Below are positions 33,049-46,314 of a DNA stretch of 64,000 nt, in pieces; positions within the stretch are counted from its first letter, which is position 1, and each line of letters begins with the position of its first letter. This stretch comes from Primulina eburnea (taxonomy: Eukaryota > Streptophyta > Magnoliopsida > Lamiales > Gesneriaceae), in contig NC_133101.1 in the NCBI RefSeq assembly GCF_022965805.1, positions 8,841,069 through 8,905,068 of the forward strand, written 5' to 3'. The notes under the pieces were generated by a model, which saw only the letters and a list, made by a program, of their open reading frames with translations, had not been told where the DNA came from and did not search any database. The position numbers and the translations under genes are program-made.

Positions 33049-33526
33049 TTTTTGAATATTTCTTCTTAATAATTTGATGAAAGCAAAATGTTTGTTAATA
33101 AGTTAACATGTTTGTTTATTTGTACACTATACTGCCTAATAATGTTGTGAAATTCGTGTAAGTGGATGGATATTTATTTAGTTGTAAAATTTCATCTTAC
33201 TATCAAAAATAACGGAAAAATATATTATATATTGTTTCAAACTTTCGAATTTCGGAAACAGGATTTAATTTTTGCTTTATTTTCTATATAGTAGATATTT
33301 TGTTAAACGAGATCACGGAATTCTGTCTATATTTGTAATAATAAATAATATTTTTTTAATTTATTTTCTAAATAGACGAGTCTCTTGTGGTGAATTTGGT
33401 CATATTTCTTTCGGAAAAAAATTTGACAAAAGTAAATATTGCAGGGACTTTACCGCACGGAAGGAAACCTCAAGGGCGGGAAATTAAATGGTCGGTTGTT
33501 CAAGTCCTAAATATGTTTTAAAATTA
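33049..33526. other. 3' flank of the IQD gene
   Basis: Likely 3' UTR up to about 33160, then AT-rich spacer. No other feature. Confidence 0.4.
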
Positions 33527-33707
33527 GAGTAGGTATCTTTTGAGATGATCTCACGAATTTTTATCTGTGAGACGGGTAAACTCTACCGATATTCACAATA
33601 AAAAGTTATACTCTTAGCATAAAAAGTAATACTTTTTCATGGATGACCCAAATAAGAGATTCGTCTCAAAAAATACGATCCGTAAGATCGTCACACAAGT
33701 TTTTGCA
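33527..33707 (-). mobile_element. 182-bp MITE-like repeat, copy with perfect 9-bp TSD
   Basis: 181 bp between two perfect TTAAAATTA repeats (33518-33526 and 33708-33716). Confidence 0.88.
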
Positions 33708-34040
33708 TTAAAATTAATTTCAAGTTTTATTTCTTTGAACTTATTTATTGGTGGATTTTCTAACTTATCTATTATTCATTTTAAAATTTGAAATTTTAAG
33801 GTATAAGTGAAGTTTTGTGGGCCAAACTTTTAAAATGCCATGTTATTAACCAATTATGCTCTCTTTTTTAATCAGAAATGTTTCACTAATAAATAAACAT
33901 ATGTTATTTATATACAAATGACCATCAAATTTTGCAGAATCATTTTTGGACATTTATTTTCTCTTTTTTTTTTATATATATAAACGAACTAATACAAGTT
34001 GGGGAAAACCATAAATATTCTTGAAAGACAAAAATAAATG

Positions 34041-34455
34041 TCACTGAATATGTGCCTCATGGCCACCTGGTGGTGGTGGTAAACTCAGTGCTTTAAATCC
34101 ATGTTCCTTGTGGGGCTCTGAGAGCCAAGCCAACCTGGAAAGAATACAACTTATATATTATTCAAAGAAATTCTTGATACTCTGATAAAGATGCTGATGC
34201 AGAATTATTTTTTGGTCGTATCAATGGCGACAAAATTACCTGGAATCTTGCTCCTTACATTCAAAGCCGTAAGCAGAATGGAGAAAAAGGTTGTTTGCTA
34301 GAGTGGAGTTTTTTAAGGGGTCGGCACTGAAAACCTGGGAAAATAAATATTTTTATTTGGTTTTTGTTTATCGGTTTGCTTTTTATCTGCAATTCTGTTA
34401 TACAGTATACTTTTTTTAAAACTGATTTTGCAGTTCTCCCACGTGTAAAGTTCAT
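34041..34455 (-). CDS. Small three-exon gene, 73-residue protein, function unknown
   Basis: I do not recognise the family. Exons (minus): 34455-34423, 34334-34240, 34134-34041. Introns are GT-AG with good pyrimidine tracts (TTTTCCCAG and TTCTTTCCAG), and phases 0 and 2 match at both joins. The product begins MNFTRGRTAKSVFSADP, continues LFLHSAYGFECKEQDS and RLAWLSEPHKEHGF, and ends in a Pro/Gly-rich PPPPGGHEAHIQ. No signal peptide or membrane segment is evident. An open frame extends upstream of ATG 34455 to about 34600, so a longer N-terminus or an extra exon is possible. The codons look like a real gene, but expression or homology evidence is lacking. It faces away from the coiled-coil gene at 34950, about 495 bp away. 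Confidence 0.55.
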
Positions 34456-34949
34456 GCCTTTGGCATTCTCTGATGATTTATGTTGGATGATTTGAGCGAG
34501 AAACAGATGGTTCCGGCCTTTTTCAGGTGGGTTCTTCTGCTTAGCTTGTTTTTTGAAAAGCAGACATTGATTCCCTAAAGGGTTCTTTTTAGGTGAAATT
34601 CATGCCTACCAAAAGAGGGATTGTTGATTTGATTGAAGTGCACTTAGCCTCCAGTTCTTGTAAGTTTACTTGTTTTAGTTGTTTTCATAATTTGTTTGGA
34701 CACTAGTTGCACTGTTTAATATGTGGAAGTTTTCATATTTACTCTTTCGTTTTCGGTTTGTGTAATGTTTTTGATACACTTGGGGGTAAATATAATTTTT
34801 TTCCCAGAATCGAATGGATAATATGTATATCCCTTGAATTTATAGAAAGAATTCTTGATTTTGTCCCAGTTGAGGTGGATTTTTTTTAAATCTTGATTCC
34901 CTTTGTGGCTTTTTGTTCAGAGGTGGCTGATCTAGAAACTGAGTGAGTG
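34456..34949. promoter_or_regulatory. Shared upstream region between divergent genes
   Basis: About 495 bp separate the two start codons, so the promoters of the small gene (minus) and the coiled-coil gene (plus) must overlap or adjoin. No specific element identified. Confidence 0.4.
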
Positions 34950-37610
34950 ATGGATGAAAATGGTGTTTCTGAAGAGAAAAATGATGGATTATATCCGATA
35001 TTTTACAGTGTTTCTTGCGCATTTTTTGCTCTTAAATTCTTGCCAGAGCCTGAAATTTGTGATGCCAAATGGTCAGAAATAAGAAATAGGATGCTTCAAT
35101 GCAGTGCCCATCTTCTGGGATTGCTAGTTTGGAGAGTTCAAAGAGAGGAGTCTAATAATAGCGTTAAAACCCAGCTTCTCCATAAGCTGGAGAATGCACA
35201 AAAGGAGATTCAAGAATTAAAGAAAAGGCGAAGCGAAGATGCAAAAGCTAATGAAAAAGTTGTGAGCATAATTTCATATAGAGAGCAGAAGTGGTTGGAT
35301 GATAGAAAGAAACTCAGGCACCAAATCGGCGCATTACTGAATGATTTGAGAGTTCTTGAGAACAACAAGGATAAGGCTATTTCTGAGTTGAACAAGAAAT
35401 TGGAAGAAAATGAGGTTATTTTGCTGTCAAAGGATAAATCTTTTGACGAACAGCAGCAGAAGAGAGAAGAAGTTGAAGAAAGGCTGCAGAAGGCTGAGAT
35501 CCTTGTTGAGGAGTTGAGAGAGAACGTTAAGCGTGAAGCTCAACGTCATTCAGGTGAAATTACAAAACATAAAACAGCGTTTATTGAGCTCGTGTCTAAC
35601 CAAAGACAGCTTGAAGCAGAGATGGGTCGAGCCCTTAAACAAGTTGAAGCAGCAAGAGAAGAGCTTGATTCAGTTTTAGAGCAAAAGGAGCATTCTATAT
35701 TGATGACTCAAAGATTATCTATGGAACTTGTTAAAATGCGTAAAGATTCAGAACAGAAAGATCAGATTTTGTCGGCTATGTTAAGGAAATCTAAATTCGA
35801 TACGGCTGAGAAGCAAATGCTTTTAAAAGAAGTGACAGAATCAAAGGCCAAAAGAAAGCAGGCGGAGCTAGAAACAGCGAGGTTGAGGGCCGTTTCTGTA
35901 TCGAAAAATGAGAGAAATTCGTTCAGAAATATGTTGTCTAAGCAATTAAGTTCAACATCACATGCATTTGCAGGGAGGGCCATGATGTCTTTAGATGCTG
36001 GGAATTTCAGATCTATGAAAAAGGACTACCATCTAGAGTATGAGAAACCCGAGATAAGAAAAGGGCACGAAGTTCTATCCCTCGTATCCGATCCGTATTC
36101 AACTGATGGAACGGTGGAAACACGTAAGATCCGTCCTTAATTTGTTCGTTTGATTAGGTTTTATATAGTTCAAATTGTTTAAATTCTAGTTGTTCAGATT
36201 TTATTCTAATTAACTTTGCCATTTCGATGCCCTAGAGTCAACATCTGATGTCGAGCACTTGGAGAATTGGGTCAACTATGAGGCAGATAAGTATAAGATT
36301 GCTATTGAGCAAAGGCATTATCTTGAATTAGAAGCTTTTGCGGAACAACTGAGACTCAGAGACGAAAAATTAGAAGCTTTTCGTTGGCGTATGCTAAGCA
36401 TGGAACTGGAATCAAAGAGGGTACAGTCTCATATTGAAGGGCTAGATCATGATCTTACTCAACTGAAGCAAGAAGAGGTGAAGTTGAAAGCCGCACTGTT
36501 GGACAGGGAAGCTGAATTACATAAACTTAAAGAGCAATGGCAATTGCACTTCAACCCTTCAAATCTTCATAAACTAAGTGTCAATCCCTCTCTACACGAT
36601 GCAGTCGTAGCTCACGACCCCGTTTGGTCGAATGTAAAGGTTATTAAAAGAAAACCAGGACAGAGAAAGCCAGAAATGAAGGCAATAGCTGAAGAAATTT
36701 CTAGTGGAAATGGAGAATGATAAGGCTGGTCATATCCCATGTAAGGAACCGCTCAAGGATATAGTATTGACACTTCAATCAGGGACCGATATCTTCCAGC
36801 AAGAGAGTATCGGGTCTGAGGATTTTGCATGTTCGGAAACATCAACATCAGTAAGCCAAGAATTAAGCAACAAAAGTAACTGGAAAATGGATATTCACGC
36901 TCTAGGTGTGTCATACAAGATTAAGAGACTTAAGCAGCAATTACTCATGCTCGAGAGGCTTACAGGAAAACTAGAAAGTAATGAAAATGGTGGAAACAAA
37001 ATTGGGGTTTGTGGACTGAAGGGATTATATCCTCTTATATCACTCTTGAACAAACAGGTGGATCGATATCAGTCACTTCAGACCAAAAACGATGATCTTT
37101 GTAAGAGAATGGTAAGCTCTAATTCGGATGTATAAGGACAAGAAGTTTATCTTAATTTTGCCTACTTTACATTGGATTTTTATGAGTTGATCATCTAATC
37201 TTATCCTCTATCCGTATATATTGCAGCATGAGAACAACCTGAATTTGAACATTGGAGTTTCCAACGTTGCTAAAACAGAGGATGAAACCAAAATACTGGA
37301 ACAGTTTCTCGAGGAAACCTTTCAACTACAGAGATACATTGTTGCGACAGGTCAAAAACTCATGGAAGTCCAAGCCAAGATCGCGTCAGGTTTTGTATGT
37401 AATACAGAAGATATTGAAAAGCCTGCAACATTCGACATGAAGCGGTTCGCTGATAGTATTCGAACCCTTTTCCGAGAAGTTCAAAGAGGACTCGAGGTAC
37501 GGATATCTCGGATGATTGGTGATCTTGAGGGAACCCTTGCATGCAATGGGATCATACATCTGAAAAAATATCTCGGACCTGTTAATAATATGAAGAAGAG
37601 GTCAAAGTAG
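34950..37610 (+). CDS. Long coiled-coil protein (RNase P p38-related family of plants), one base out of frame
   Basis: Exons: 34950-36123, 36236-37111, 37227-37610. Coding bases total 2434, one more than a multiple of three. From ATG 34950 the frame runs to TGA 36718-36720 (552 residues). Beyond it the coding continues one frame over, without stops, to TAG 37608-37610 (about 810 residues in all), so one extra base lies near 36700-36720. The N-terminus has a conserved FALKFLPEPE...WSEIRNRMLQCSAHLLGLLVW segment. Residues about 75-340 and part of exon 2 are heptad-rich coiled coil. The C-terminus keeps EETFQLQRYIVATGQK and EVQRGLEVRISRMIGDLE. Arabidopsis relatives are labelled ribonuclease P p38-related, with little functional evidence. 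Confidence 0.8.
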
Positions 37611-39742
37611 CATGATGTTTAAGGTATTTTATATCTCACATGCTTTAGAGCTTTTATATACATTTGTATAGCTCAAGATCTCGTTTGCAATTTATTTAAG
37701 ATCATTGATATTTCTTATCAACTTTCTTGAAATGCGCGTTCAACCTCATGATTATTGTGTTTATAAGTGTCAATGACATTGAAATGCATGAATTTTTGGT
37801 TCAAAATTATTCTTCTGAATGATTGTGTTTATGCTACACCTTATGAAATATACTCAGCATAGAACAGCTAGTCGTCATACCGATTTGTTTTTCATTTGTA
37901 CAGTATAAACAATTCTTCTGGCCAATTGTCTTAAAATATAGCTTGAAAAAGCAAATTTCTGCCTTTTGTCAGAATAGCCATGTTCTTGAAATTCTGGTTG
38001 CTGATCATATGAAGTCCGGCAAAGATAAATTAACTTTTCGGGTGCCTGCTGATGCAAAATTCTTTCACTTGTATGATATGATGTGATGTTTGGAGGACAA
38101 ATAGAGTTGTGTATATATAGATCACCTTGATAAGGCATTGATGCCAACTCTAGGCAAAAAGGATTCTCAACACATGTTATGTTTGGTCCAATCAATGCAC
38201 AAAAACATGCATATATTCATGCTATTCTTCTGCATTTTACATTTGAAAATGTGCTTCCAAGTTCCAACCATCTCTATAGGGATTCATGTTATAATTTTTT
38301 GGACAAGATAACTTTTCACATTCTTGAGTGAGAGGTCAACTATTTTGGTTCTGTGTATGTATTGGTTTTTTTGCGATTTTGTTTTCTATATTATCAAACT
38401 TTAGTCTCATTAGAGTAACATATGATCATATCAAAATTGCAAAGAGCGGATATACCATATATTTAAATTGCAACTTTTTTTTTATATATTATCATCATAG
38501 AAAATGTGTGAAATACATATTTACATTACTTGAAACTTGTATCATTGATGATTGAAAATGTCGTATTTCTCAATTTGTTGTTAAGAAAACTTGAATGAGA
38601 ATTAAAAAATTTCAATAGTTGGTCCACACATAAATAAAATAAACACATGGTAGCTAGATAATAAATCATTCATCATAACAGAAGATTAAAAAATTATAGC
38701 AAAACATATGCCCAAAAAACAATATTTAATATTATTTGTAAATATATATTTGGTACATCGTGTCTAATTTTTGGATATAAGATAATTGAAATTTATTTTT
38801 ATAAATATTATTTTGTCATTATATTGGGGATTTTGGCAATATGTCTTCAATCATGAATTAATACAAAATAAGAATGATAATAATAATTTTATAAGCTACC
38901 TCAATAGCTTTGAGTAATTATAAAAAAGCTAAAATTTCAAAATAATCGAATAATTTCCAATAATTAATTAGCAATTATGAGACACTACGTACTTTAATTC
39001 GGACTATTTTTCTCTATGATATTTTTTAAAAAATCTATCATTTGTGAATTTCATACACCTTGTAAATGTTTTTTAAAAAAAAATAAATGCTACTATAAGC
39101 TAAAAAAATATTTCGATAATTTATTCAATATAGAGCTCAATTAATTCTCACCCAAGATAAAAACATCTTCAAATCACTCCATATTTTACATAGAAAAAAA
39201 TCTAAACAAAACTTTTCTTTTAAATCGAACACCTCTTCTAAATTGAAAATAATTTCGTGTGAATTGTTTAATTATTATTTCATCAATATATCAAGTATAA
39301 TGGAGTTTGAAATTTATTAGATTGTATATTTCAAAAACTATTTGAAATTTAAATTAAAAATAATTATTATGGGATATATGGCAATGAAATTTTGCTAAAA
39401 TAAAAATTAAAAGATAACTGTTAATTAGTTAAAGATTATTAAATTTATCACATATGAATAACCTCTATAGCATATGTGTTCATTAAAAAGTCATTATAAT
39501 CGTTCAAATATCATAAATAGTTAGGGTATATATCCGTTACAATTCATTTTCAGTCATGTGGGGAGCCTTTCCATATTCAAACCACCCCCCCCCCCCCCCC
39601 CCCCCACCCACACACACACACACACACACACAACCACCCACCCCTTCAAATCTATATATACACAAGAATATATATATATATATGTATGTATGTATTTGTA
39701 TGCTTACAATCTCCAAGCCAAAGAAAAGTTGATGTCGATTTA
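37611..39742. other. Intergenic DNA
   Basis: 3' flank of the coiled-coil gene, then AT-rich spacer with no gene. The 106-residue minus-strand frame at 37875-38195 has no recognisable motif. A poly-C run followed by (CA)n lies at about 39583-39632, within 160 bases of the next start codon. Confidence 0.5.
39583..39632. repeat. Poly-C and (CA)n microsatellite
   Basis: About 23 C residues followed by CA repeats, immediately upstream of the DUF688 gene. Confidence 0.95.
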
Positions 39743-40578
39743 ATGGGGTTGGAAGTAGATTATCACTATGAGAACGGGCCAAACTCCACACCTAAACTCT
39801 CTGTATCCAAACTCCCAACCAAGCCAAGAGAGCCGATTCAAATGCTGACACCACCACTTCATCAGTCGCTTTCCGTTCCATTCCGGTGGGAGGTGGCGCC
39901 GGGGAAGGCAAGGCCAGACAACGCCAATGCCACACCACCATACACCTTTGCATGTGGTCCTCCGCATTCCAAAAACGTGGTGGCGAGACGTTTGGACCTG
40001 CCCCCGAGATTGGTGAATGATGATAGCAAGATTACCATAATGTCCTCGCCCGTTACGGTGCGGGACGGGCCATACATCGGGCGTTCGCTGTCGCTCGCAT
40101 GCACGTTCTCGTTCAGGAAAGGTGCGGTTGCTGCTTCCCGGGAAGAGGGTGCAAGGCTTAAGAAGAGGGGCGGAGCTAGAAACTCGGGTTCGGGGCGATG
40201 GAGGAGCTTCGATGAGGAGGAGAAGTTTTCCCTTAGTGATGCTTTCAAGAATGGAAAAAAGATCAAAAGATTTAAGAGGAAGAGCTTCTTTAACTTGTCT
40301 AGCGTGAACTCTAATACATGGGTGAGCTTAATAATGAAATAATTTAACTATCTATATTATATATTTCTGAAATTAAAATCTCTTCTGTTTTAAAAAAAAT
40401 ACATTAAAAACGATTATATATAACTATATATAGTATTTCAAATTTTCTAGTAGAATTTGTACGTAAAATTTTAGACTTGTGATTCTTGCATTATATTAAT
40501 TAGATCAAATAAATTGTGTTTCAGGGTGATATTTGTGCAAGCTTTAAGCATGCAGTTCCGTGGAGGCGCAGGCAATAA
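39743..40578 (+). CDS. DUF688-family protein
   Basis: Exons 39743-40321 and 40525-40578, GT-AG intron at phase 0, 210 residues. Family signatures: VPFRWEVAPGKA near residue 48 (the PFxWExxPGK motif of plant DUF688 proteins), ARRLDLPPRL near residue 81, and a final VPWRRRQ encoded by the short last exon. The rest is basic, Ser-rich and probably disordered. The biochemical role is unknown; family members are small plant-specific proteins. ATG 39743 is preferred over an in-frame ATG at 39686, because the decayed copy at 42165 starts at the same MGLEVD. A three-codon upstream frame (ATGTCGATTTAA) lies directly before it. Confidence 0.85.
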
Positions 40579-41736
<1,158 letters not shown>

Positions 41737-41919
41737 GAGTTGATCTCTTGTAATACGGTCTCACGAATCTTTATCTGTGAGACGGGTCAATCCTACCGAT
41801 ATTCACAATAAAAAGTAATACGCTTAGCATAAAAAATAATATTTTTTCATGGATGACTCAAATAAGAGACATGTCTCACAAAATACGATCCGTGAGATCG
41901 TCTCACATAAATTTTTGTC
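41737..41919 (-). mobile_element. 182-bp MITE-like repeat copy
   Basis: 183 bp between ATATATATT (41728-41736) and ATATACATT (41920-41928), 8 of 9 matching. It lies in the upstream region of the DUF688 pseudogene. Confidence 0.85.
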
Positions 41920-42164
41920 ATATACATTACAAGACCATTATATTCATTTAAATGTCGCTTGTGTTGGACTAACCATTACACCTATATATTTCATCACTCG
42001 TGAAGCGAGCCTCTTCATGTCCAAATTAACAACATTAACTCCACCCCACCCTCTCAAATCTAGCTTTATACACACACACACATATATAAATAGGTATGCA
42101 CTGAAATTGTGTATATGTGAGGATACAATGTCAGATGCCTGGTTATGTTATAATAACTAATCTT

Positions 42165-42439
42165 ATGGGCTTGGAAGTAGATGATCGCAATGACCACAAA
42201 CCAAACTCCACACCTAAACCTTCGTTATCCAAACTCCCGTCGAAGCCTAGGGAGGTACCTGGGAAGGCGAGGTCTAGTGCCGATGCCACGGCAGTTAAAT
42301 GCAGTATGCCTTCCAAGATCGCGGCGGCGAGGCGGTTGGACACAACGATGATAGCAAGATTAGCATAATGCCCTCGCCTAGAAATATATTTATTCCATAT
42401 TTGTTTAATTTTATCTTAGCAGTGAGTTTAAATTTATAA

Positions 42440-42491
<52 letters not shown>

Positions 42492-42562
42492 CAAATTAAG
42501 TACTAATTGTAATTCGTGCATTATGCATTGTATCGCAGGTTCCATGGAGGCGTAGACGATAA
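42165..42562 (+). pseudogene. Decayed duplicate of the DUF688 gene
   Basis: Starts MGLEVDDRND..NSTPKPSLSKLPSKPRE like the gene at 39743. It then lacks the segment that carries VPFRWE and later the Leu-Pro-rich piece after ARRLD, so the frame ends at TAA 42366-42368. The sequence GATGATAGCAAGATTA is shared with the parent but out of frame. A TA run (42445-42489) lies in the intron, and the last exon (42539-42562, VPWRRRR) survives. The similarity extends into upstream and 3' flanks, so this is a tandem genomic duplicate about 2.4 kb away and not a retrocopy. Confidence 0.88.
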
Positions 42563-42742
42563 TAAAAAACAAAAAGTCGGAAGCTTTGATGAAACCTCCG
42601 TTTCCCAAGATTTCCTATTTTGTATTAATTAATTGCTTTTATTTTGTGAAATTAATCGATATTATGGTAGGAATATATTATTTCTAAGACGTCGAAAATT
42701 TTATTTTATTTTACTTACAGAAACTAGTCCTTATATCGAGCT

Positions 42743-43131
42743 CAGGGGTGAGAAAAAATATCGAAATACCGAGATACCGAAAAACCATACCCAAAAAAAT
42801 ACCGAATTTACCGAAAAAATCGGTATACTGAAATACCGAAAATAATTTTTTATTATTATTTTTTTAAAATGTAAGTTCGGTATACTGACATTTTTCGGCA
42901 TACCGATAATGTGTTCGGTATACCGACAATTTTTTCGGTATACCGACAAAATTTTCAGTGTCAGTACGGTACCGGGATAAAATTTTTTCATACCGAAAAT
43001 TCTGTATACCGAATGTGCGGTATACCGAATTTCCGGTATTGGTATCAGTATGAAATTTTTCTATACCGAATTTTCGGTACGATATACGGTACTGTAGTTC
43101 GATACGATATACCGTACCGTACCCACTCCTA
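42743..43131. mobile_element. hAT-type non-autonomous element filled with ATACCGAA repeats
   Basis: 389 bp. Ends CAGGGGTG and CACTCCTA (inverted TAGGAGTG); flanks ATCGAGCT (42735-42742) and GTCGAGCT (43132-43139) match at 7 of 8, the 8-bp duplication size of hAT elements. The interior is almost wholly short units of GGTATACCGAA / TTCGGTATACC in both orientations. Confidence 0.8.
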
Positions 43132-43139
43132 GTCGAGCT

Positions 43140-44159
43140 ACTACTTTTGTAGTGATGATTATCGAAGTTAAAAAACTAAATTCGTGTTGAAGTGTATCGA
43201 GATTATGGAACTCAATTTTCTGTATTAGAAAAAACATATATAAAAAGTCATTAATTAAATAGTTAAAGACATATTTAATAGTATTGTAATTAAGATATCA
43301 TAAAACAAAATTTTTAAAAACTAAACAAATTTATGTTTATTACAATTGAATATTCATCAATTATTGAATTTTATAATCTTTTGTTCAATCTCTTACTTCT
43401 TCATCTTAATCAATTATTCTAAAAACATTTAATTTTTCATGGGTAAGAAAAAAAAATTTGCTTTACATCGTTACTTTTTGGTATGAGAAAGTATATTCAG
43501 ACATAAATTAATAAATTACCCAAACAAAGAAAACAATGATATGGCATGCCTCTCCTAGTGCCAGCCACTCCCAAGCAGACTCAACTTATTTGACCCGCCT
43601 CCAAATAGATTAGATATTTCATCAACCCAAACCGTCTATTAAATATGGTGGGATGGGACGGAGCGATCTGATGAGAATAATTTTATTTATTTTAAAATAT
43701 GTGAAAATATTTCAACAATTATATTTTATATTCGGTTTAACGGATACTTGCTTTTAAATCTCTAACAACATAGTTAAATATGTGTTTGGTTTTTATCATA
43801 TCGAAACTTTCTCTGGAATCTCTTATTCACACAAAAAAATGTTTATGTACTCCCTAAGCCCAAAATTATTTTTTGAATGAAATTCGATAAAATATTGAAA
43901 ATCTGGAACATATATATAATATTACATAACAAATTATTTTAGATCCGATAAAAAAAGTAAAATTTTGAGTATAAAATTAGAACAATTATATTAATATCAT
44001 TATTTATTACACTTATTTGTGTACTCAAATATCATATATTAATATCCGATCTAAAAGAGTTTATGTTAAAATATCATATATTAGTAGCAGATATTTAATG
44101 TTTTCTACCAAATTTCATAAAATAAAAAACAAATGTCTCAATAATACTAATTTTTTCAA
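43140..44159. other. AT-rich spacer
   Basis: No gene. From about 43980 a degenerate array of ATATCATATATTA-centred units begins and continues to 44620, interrupted by the repeat at 44160. Confidence 0.5.
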
Positions 44160-44342
44160 GGCAAAAACTTGTGTGAGACAATCTCATTGGTCGTATTTTG
44201 TGAGACGAGTCTCTTATTTGAGTCATCAATGAAAAAGTATTATTTTTTATGCTAAGAGTATTATTTTTTATTGTGAATATCGGTAGAGTTGACTTGTATC
44301 ACATATAAAGATTCGTGATACCGTCTCACAAGAGACCTATTC
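44160..44342 (+). mobile_element. 182-bp MITE-like repeat copy
   Basis: Starts GGCAAAAACTTG and ends in the altered CCTATTC. The flanks are T-rich and the duplication is not clear. It sits inside the ATATCATATATTA array. Confidence 0.75.
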
Positions 44343-45800
44343 ATTTTTTTATACATATTTTGGTATTCAAAAATCATATATTATTTTCGTCAAAAAAATA
44401 TATTATTAACAGATTTGAAATATTTAGTACTCAAAATATCATATATTAATATCAAAATTTCAAAGTTCTGTATCGAATTTTAATTTAAAAAGACATGTCA
44501 TTGATATCAAATTTTGTTATACATGTTTTGATACTCAAAAATCATATATTACTATTAGAAGTAAAACATTTAATTGTAAAATATCATATATTTGTTCGAG
44601 ATTTTTAATATTTTATACCAAATTTTACTGAAAAAACACACATAAATTCACAGAGTGGTACATAAATATTTTTGAGTTAGTCTGAACCGGAAAAAAATCA
44701 TTCTGACAAGACTCATAGATTCATATCTTGTCATAGTTGAGCTACATTTTTATTTGCAAATCGTTTGCTAGTTTAATAAATTAACCATTGTCGCGTTACA
44801 TATAACACTAAGGGTATGTTTGGTGTGTGATAAGTAAAAGATAGATTATTAAGCTCATGTTTGTCTCATTTTTTATGGGTCCAATTAATCAATAAGTTCA
44901 TGATAAAAAAACATACTTTCTTGAAAAGATATCACATTGTTTTGGAGAGATTGACAATCCAATTGTATATCCTTACATTGAGTTTTGACATCAATCCAAT
45001 TAATTATCTTATCCTACACACCAAACATAGCTTAAAGGATAAAATGACTCTGAGTTATATTATTTCACCCAAAGACAATCATTTAAAAAAAAACTAATAA
45101 AAGATTTTGAATTTGTATATTTTTAAGGAAAAAATATCCGAATTTGAATTCGCATTATTGTTGTTTAAAGTTACTTAAAATATAAAAAAACAACTCCAGT
45201 ACAAATTATGGTTGAAAAATTGTGAAACCTTGGCCAATTGATTAGTCTTCTCGGGGACCCCTCTCCGCCATTTACGGCACTGATTAAAATAATGAATTCC
45301 TAAACCTCTACTTTTTTGAAAAAAATCAAAACATGGAAAAGTAATCATGTGGTTTGCAACTCTCTATGTTATCACTTTCCCTACTTTAAACCATCATAAT
45401 TATTATCATTATCATATGGTTTTTCATTTCGAAATATTTTTGTAAAAAAAGTTGAAGTATGGAGCCGAGAGAAAATTTCAAATTTCGGACAATACCAAAA
45501 TAGTATATTTAATGTGCATATTTATCTTCACATGTGAGATCGACTATAAAAAAGTGTGATGCACTTTCGAGACAGAGCCTTAAATATATCATCTCATTAA
45601 CCAAACTCGAGTTGGACACTCCCATTCAAAGGGATTCCAGTAGCGCCACTCTTATATTTTTATACAACAGTTGGGAATGCAATCAAATTCTCACATTAAA
45701 AATACAATGGGAAGACTATCGATTAATATTTTTTTACATCTTATTAACTCACGGCCTTCCCATTTTGTTTCATTGCAAAATTTATCAAGGATGACGCATA
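44343..45800. other. AT-rich intergenic DNA
   Basis: Remainder of the degenerate array (to about 44620), then spacer without a recognisable gene. Confidence 0.45.
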
Positions 45801-46314
45801 TTGTTAGTGGTTTTTCGATTTGTTATCTTTGATTCAGTGACTTATCAAGTATCAAATGCGTATTGATAATTCGTGATATTTATTGATTTCCAGGATCTTG
45901 GCTCAAATGATGATCAACCCACACACAGATGATATATAACATACAACTGCAAAATTAAGAAACATGCACCATGCGTTTACTCGTAGAGATGGGGAAAATA
46001 TACGATGAACATGGAGAGATTGTGAGGATCGAGGAGAAGAATCTTGATCGAAATTTTTTATATGTGTAAAGGCTTGTGATGTAAACTCTTGTATGTTGAA
46101 TGATAGATAAAGAGTTGGATCTTTCTTCTGGTGGATGTAGACTATATTGTCGCCGAATCACGTAAAACTTTGTGTCATTTCTTTATTCTGCGGTTGTATT
46201 TTATACAACGTTTGCGAGTGTGTTGATCATCACTTGAGCCGAGATTCTAGAAAACAATAAATATCACAAATAATCGATACACATCAAGATACTAAATCGA
46301 GAAACTACTAACAA
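45801..46314. mobile_element. LTR-like or foldback element with about 100-bp inverted ends
   Basis: The left end (45801-45916) and the inverted right end (46222-46314) match closely: both read TTGTTAGT.GTTT.TCGATTT and end ...CTCAA.TGATGATCAAC, with a gap of about 24 bases in the right arm. TGTTAGT...ACTAACA termini and the central stretch (GGTGGATGTAGAC...GCCGAATCACGTAAAACTTTG) look like the R/U5 part of a plant LTR. TGGCGTTATCCGTGGGAA just after 46314 resembles a primer site. So it is either a solo LTR with extended inverted ends or a foldback element. Confidence 0.6.

Noticed and set aside
34456..34600. Upstream extension of the 73-residue protein
   Set aside because: The frame is open but has no ATG and a Lys-rich composition, so it was not included. 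It is noted as a possible missing exon.
36632..36702. A 71-base intron that might explain the frame change in the coiled-coil gene
   Set aside because: GT and AG are present, but removing it does not restore the downstream frame and would delete the coding-like segment VKVIKRKPGQRK.
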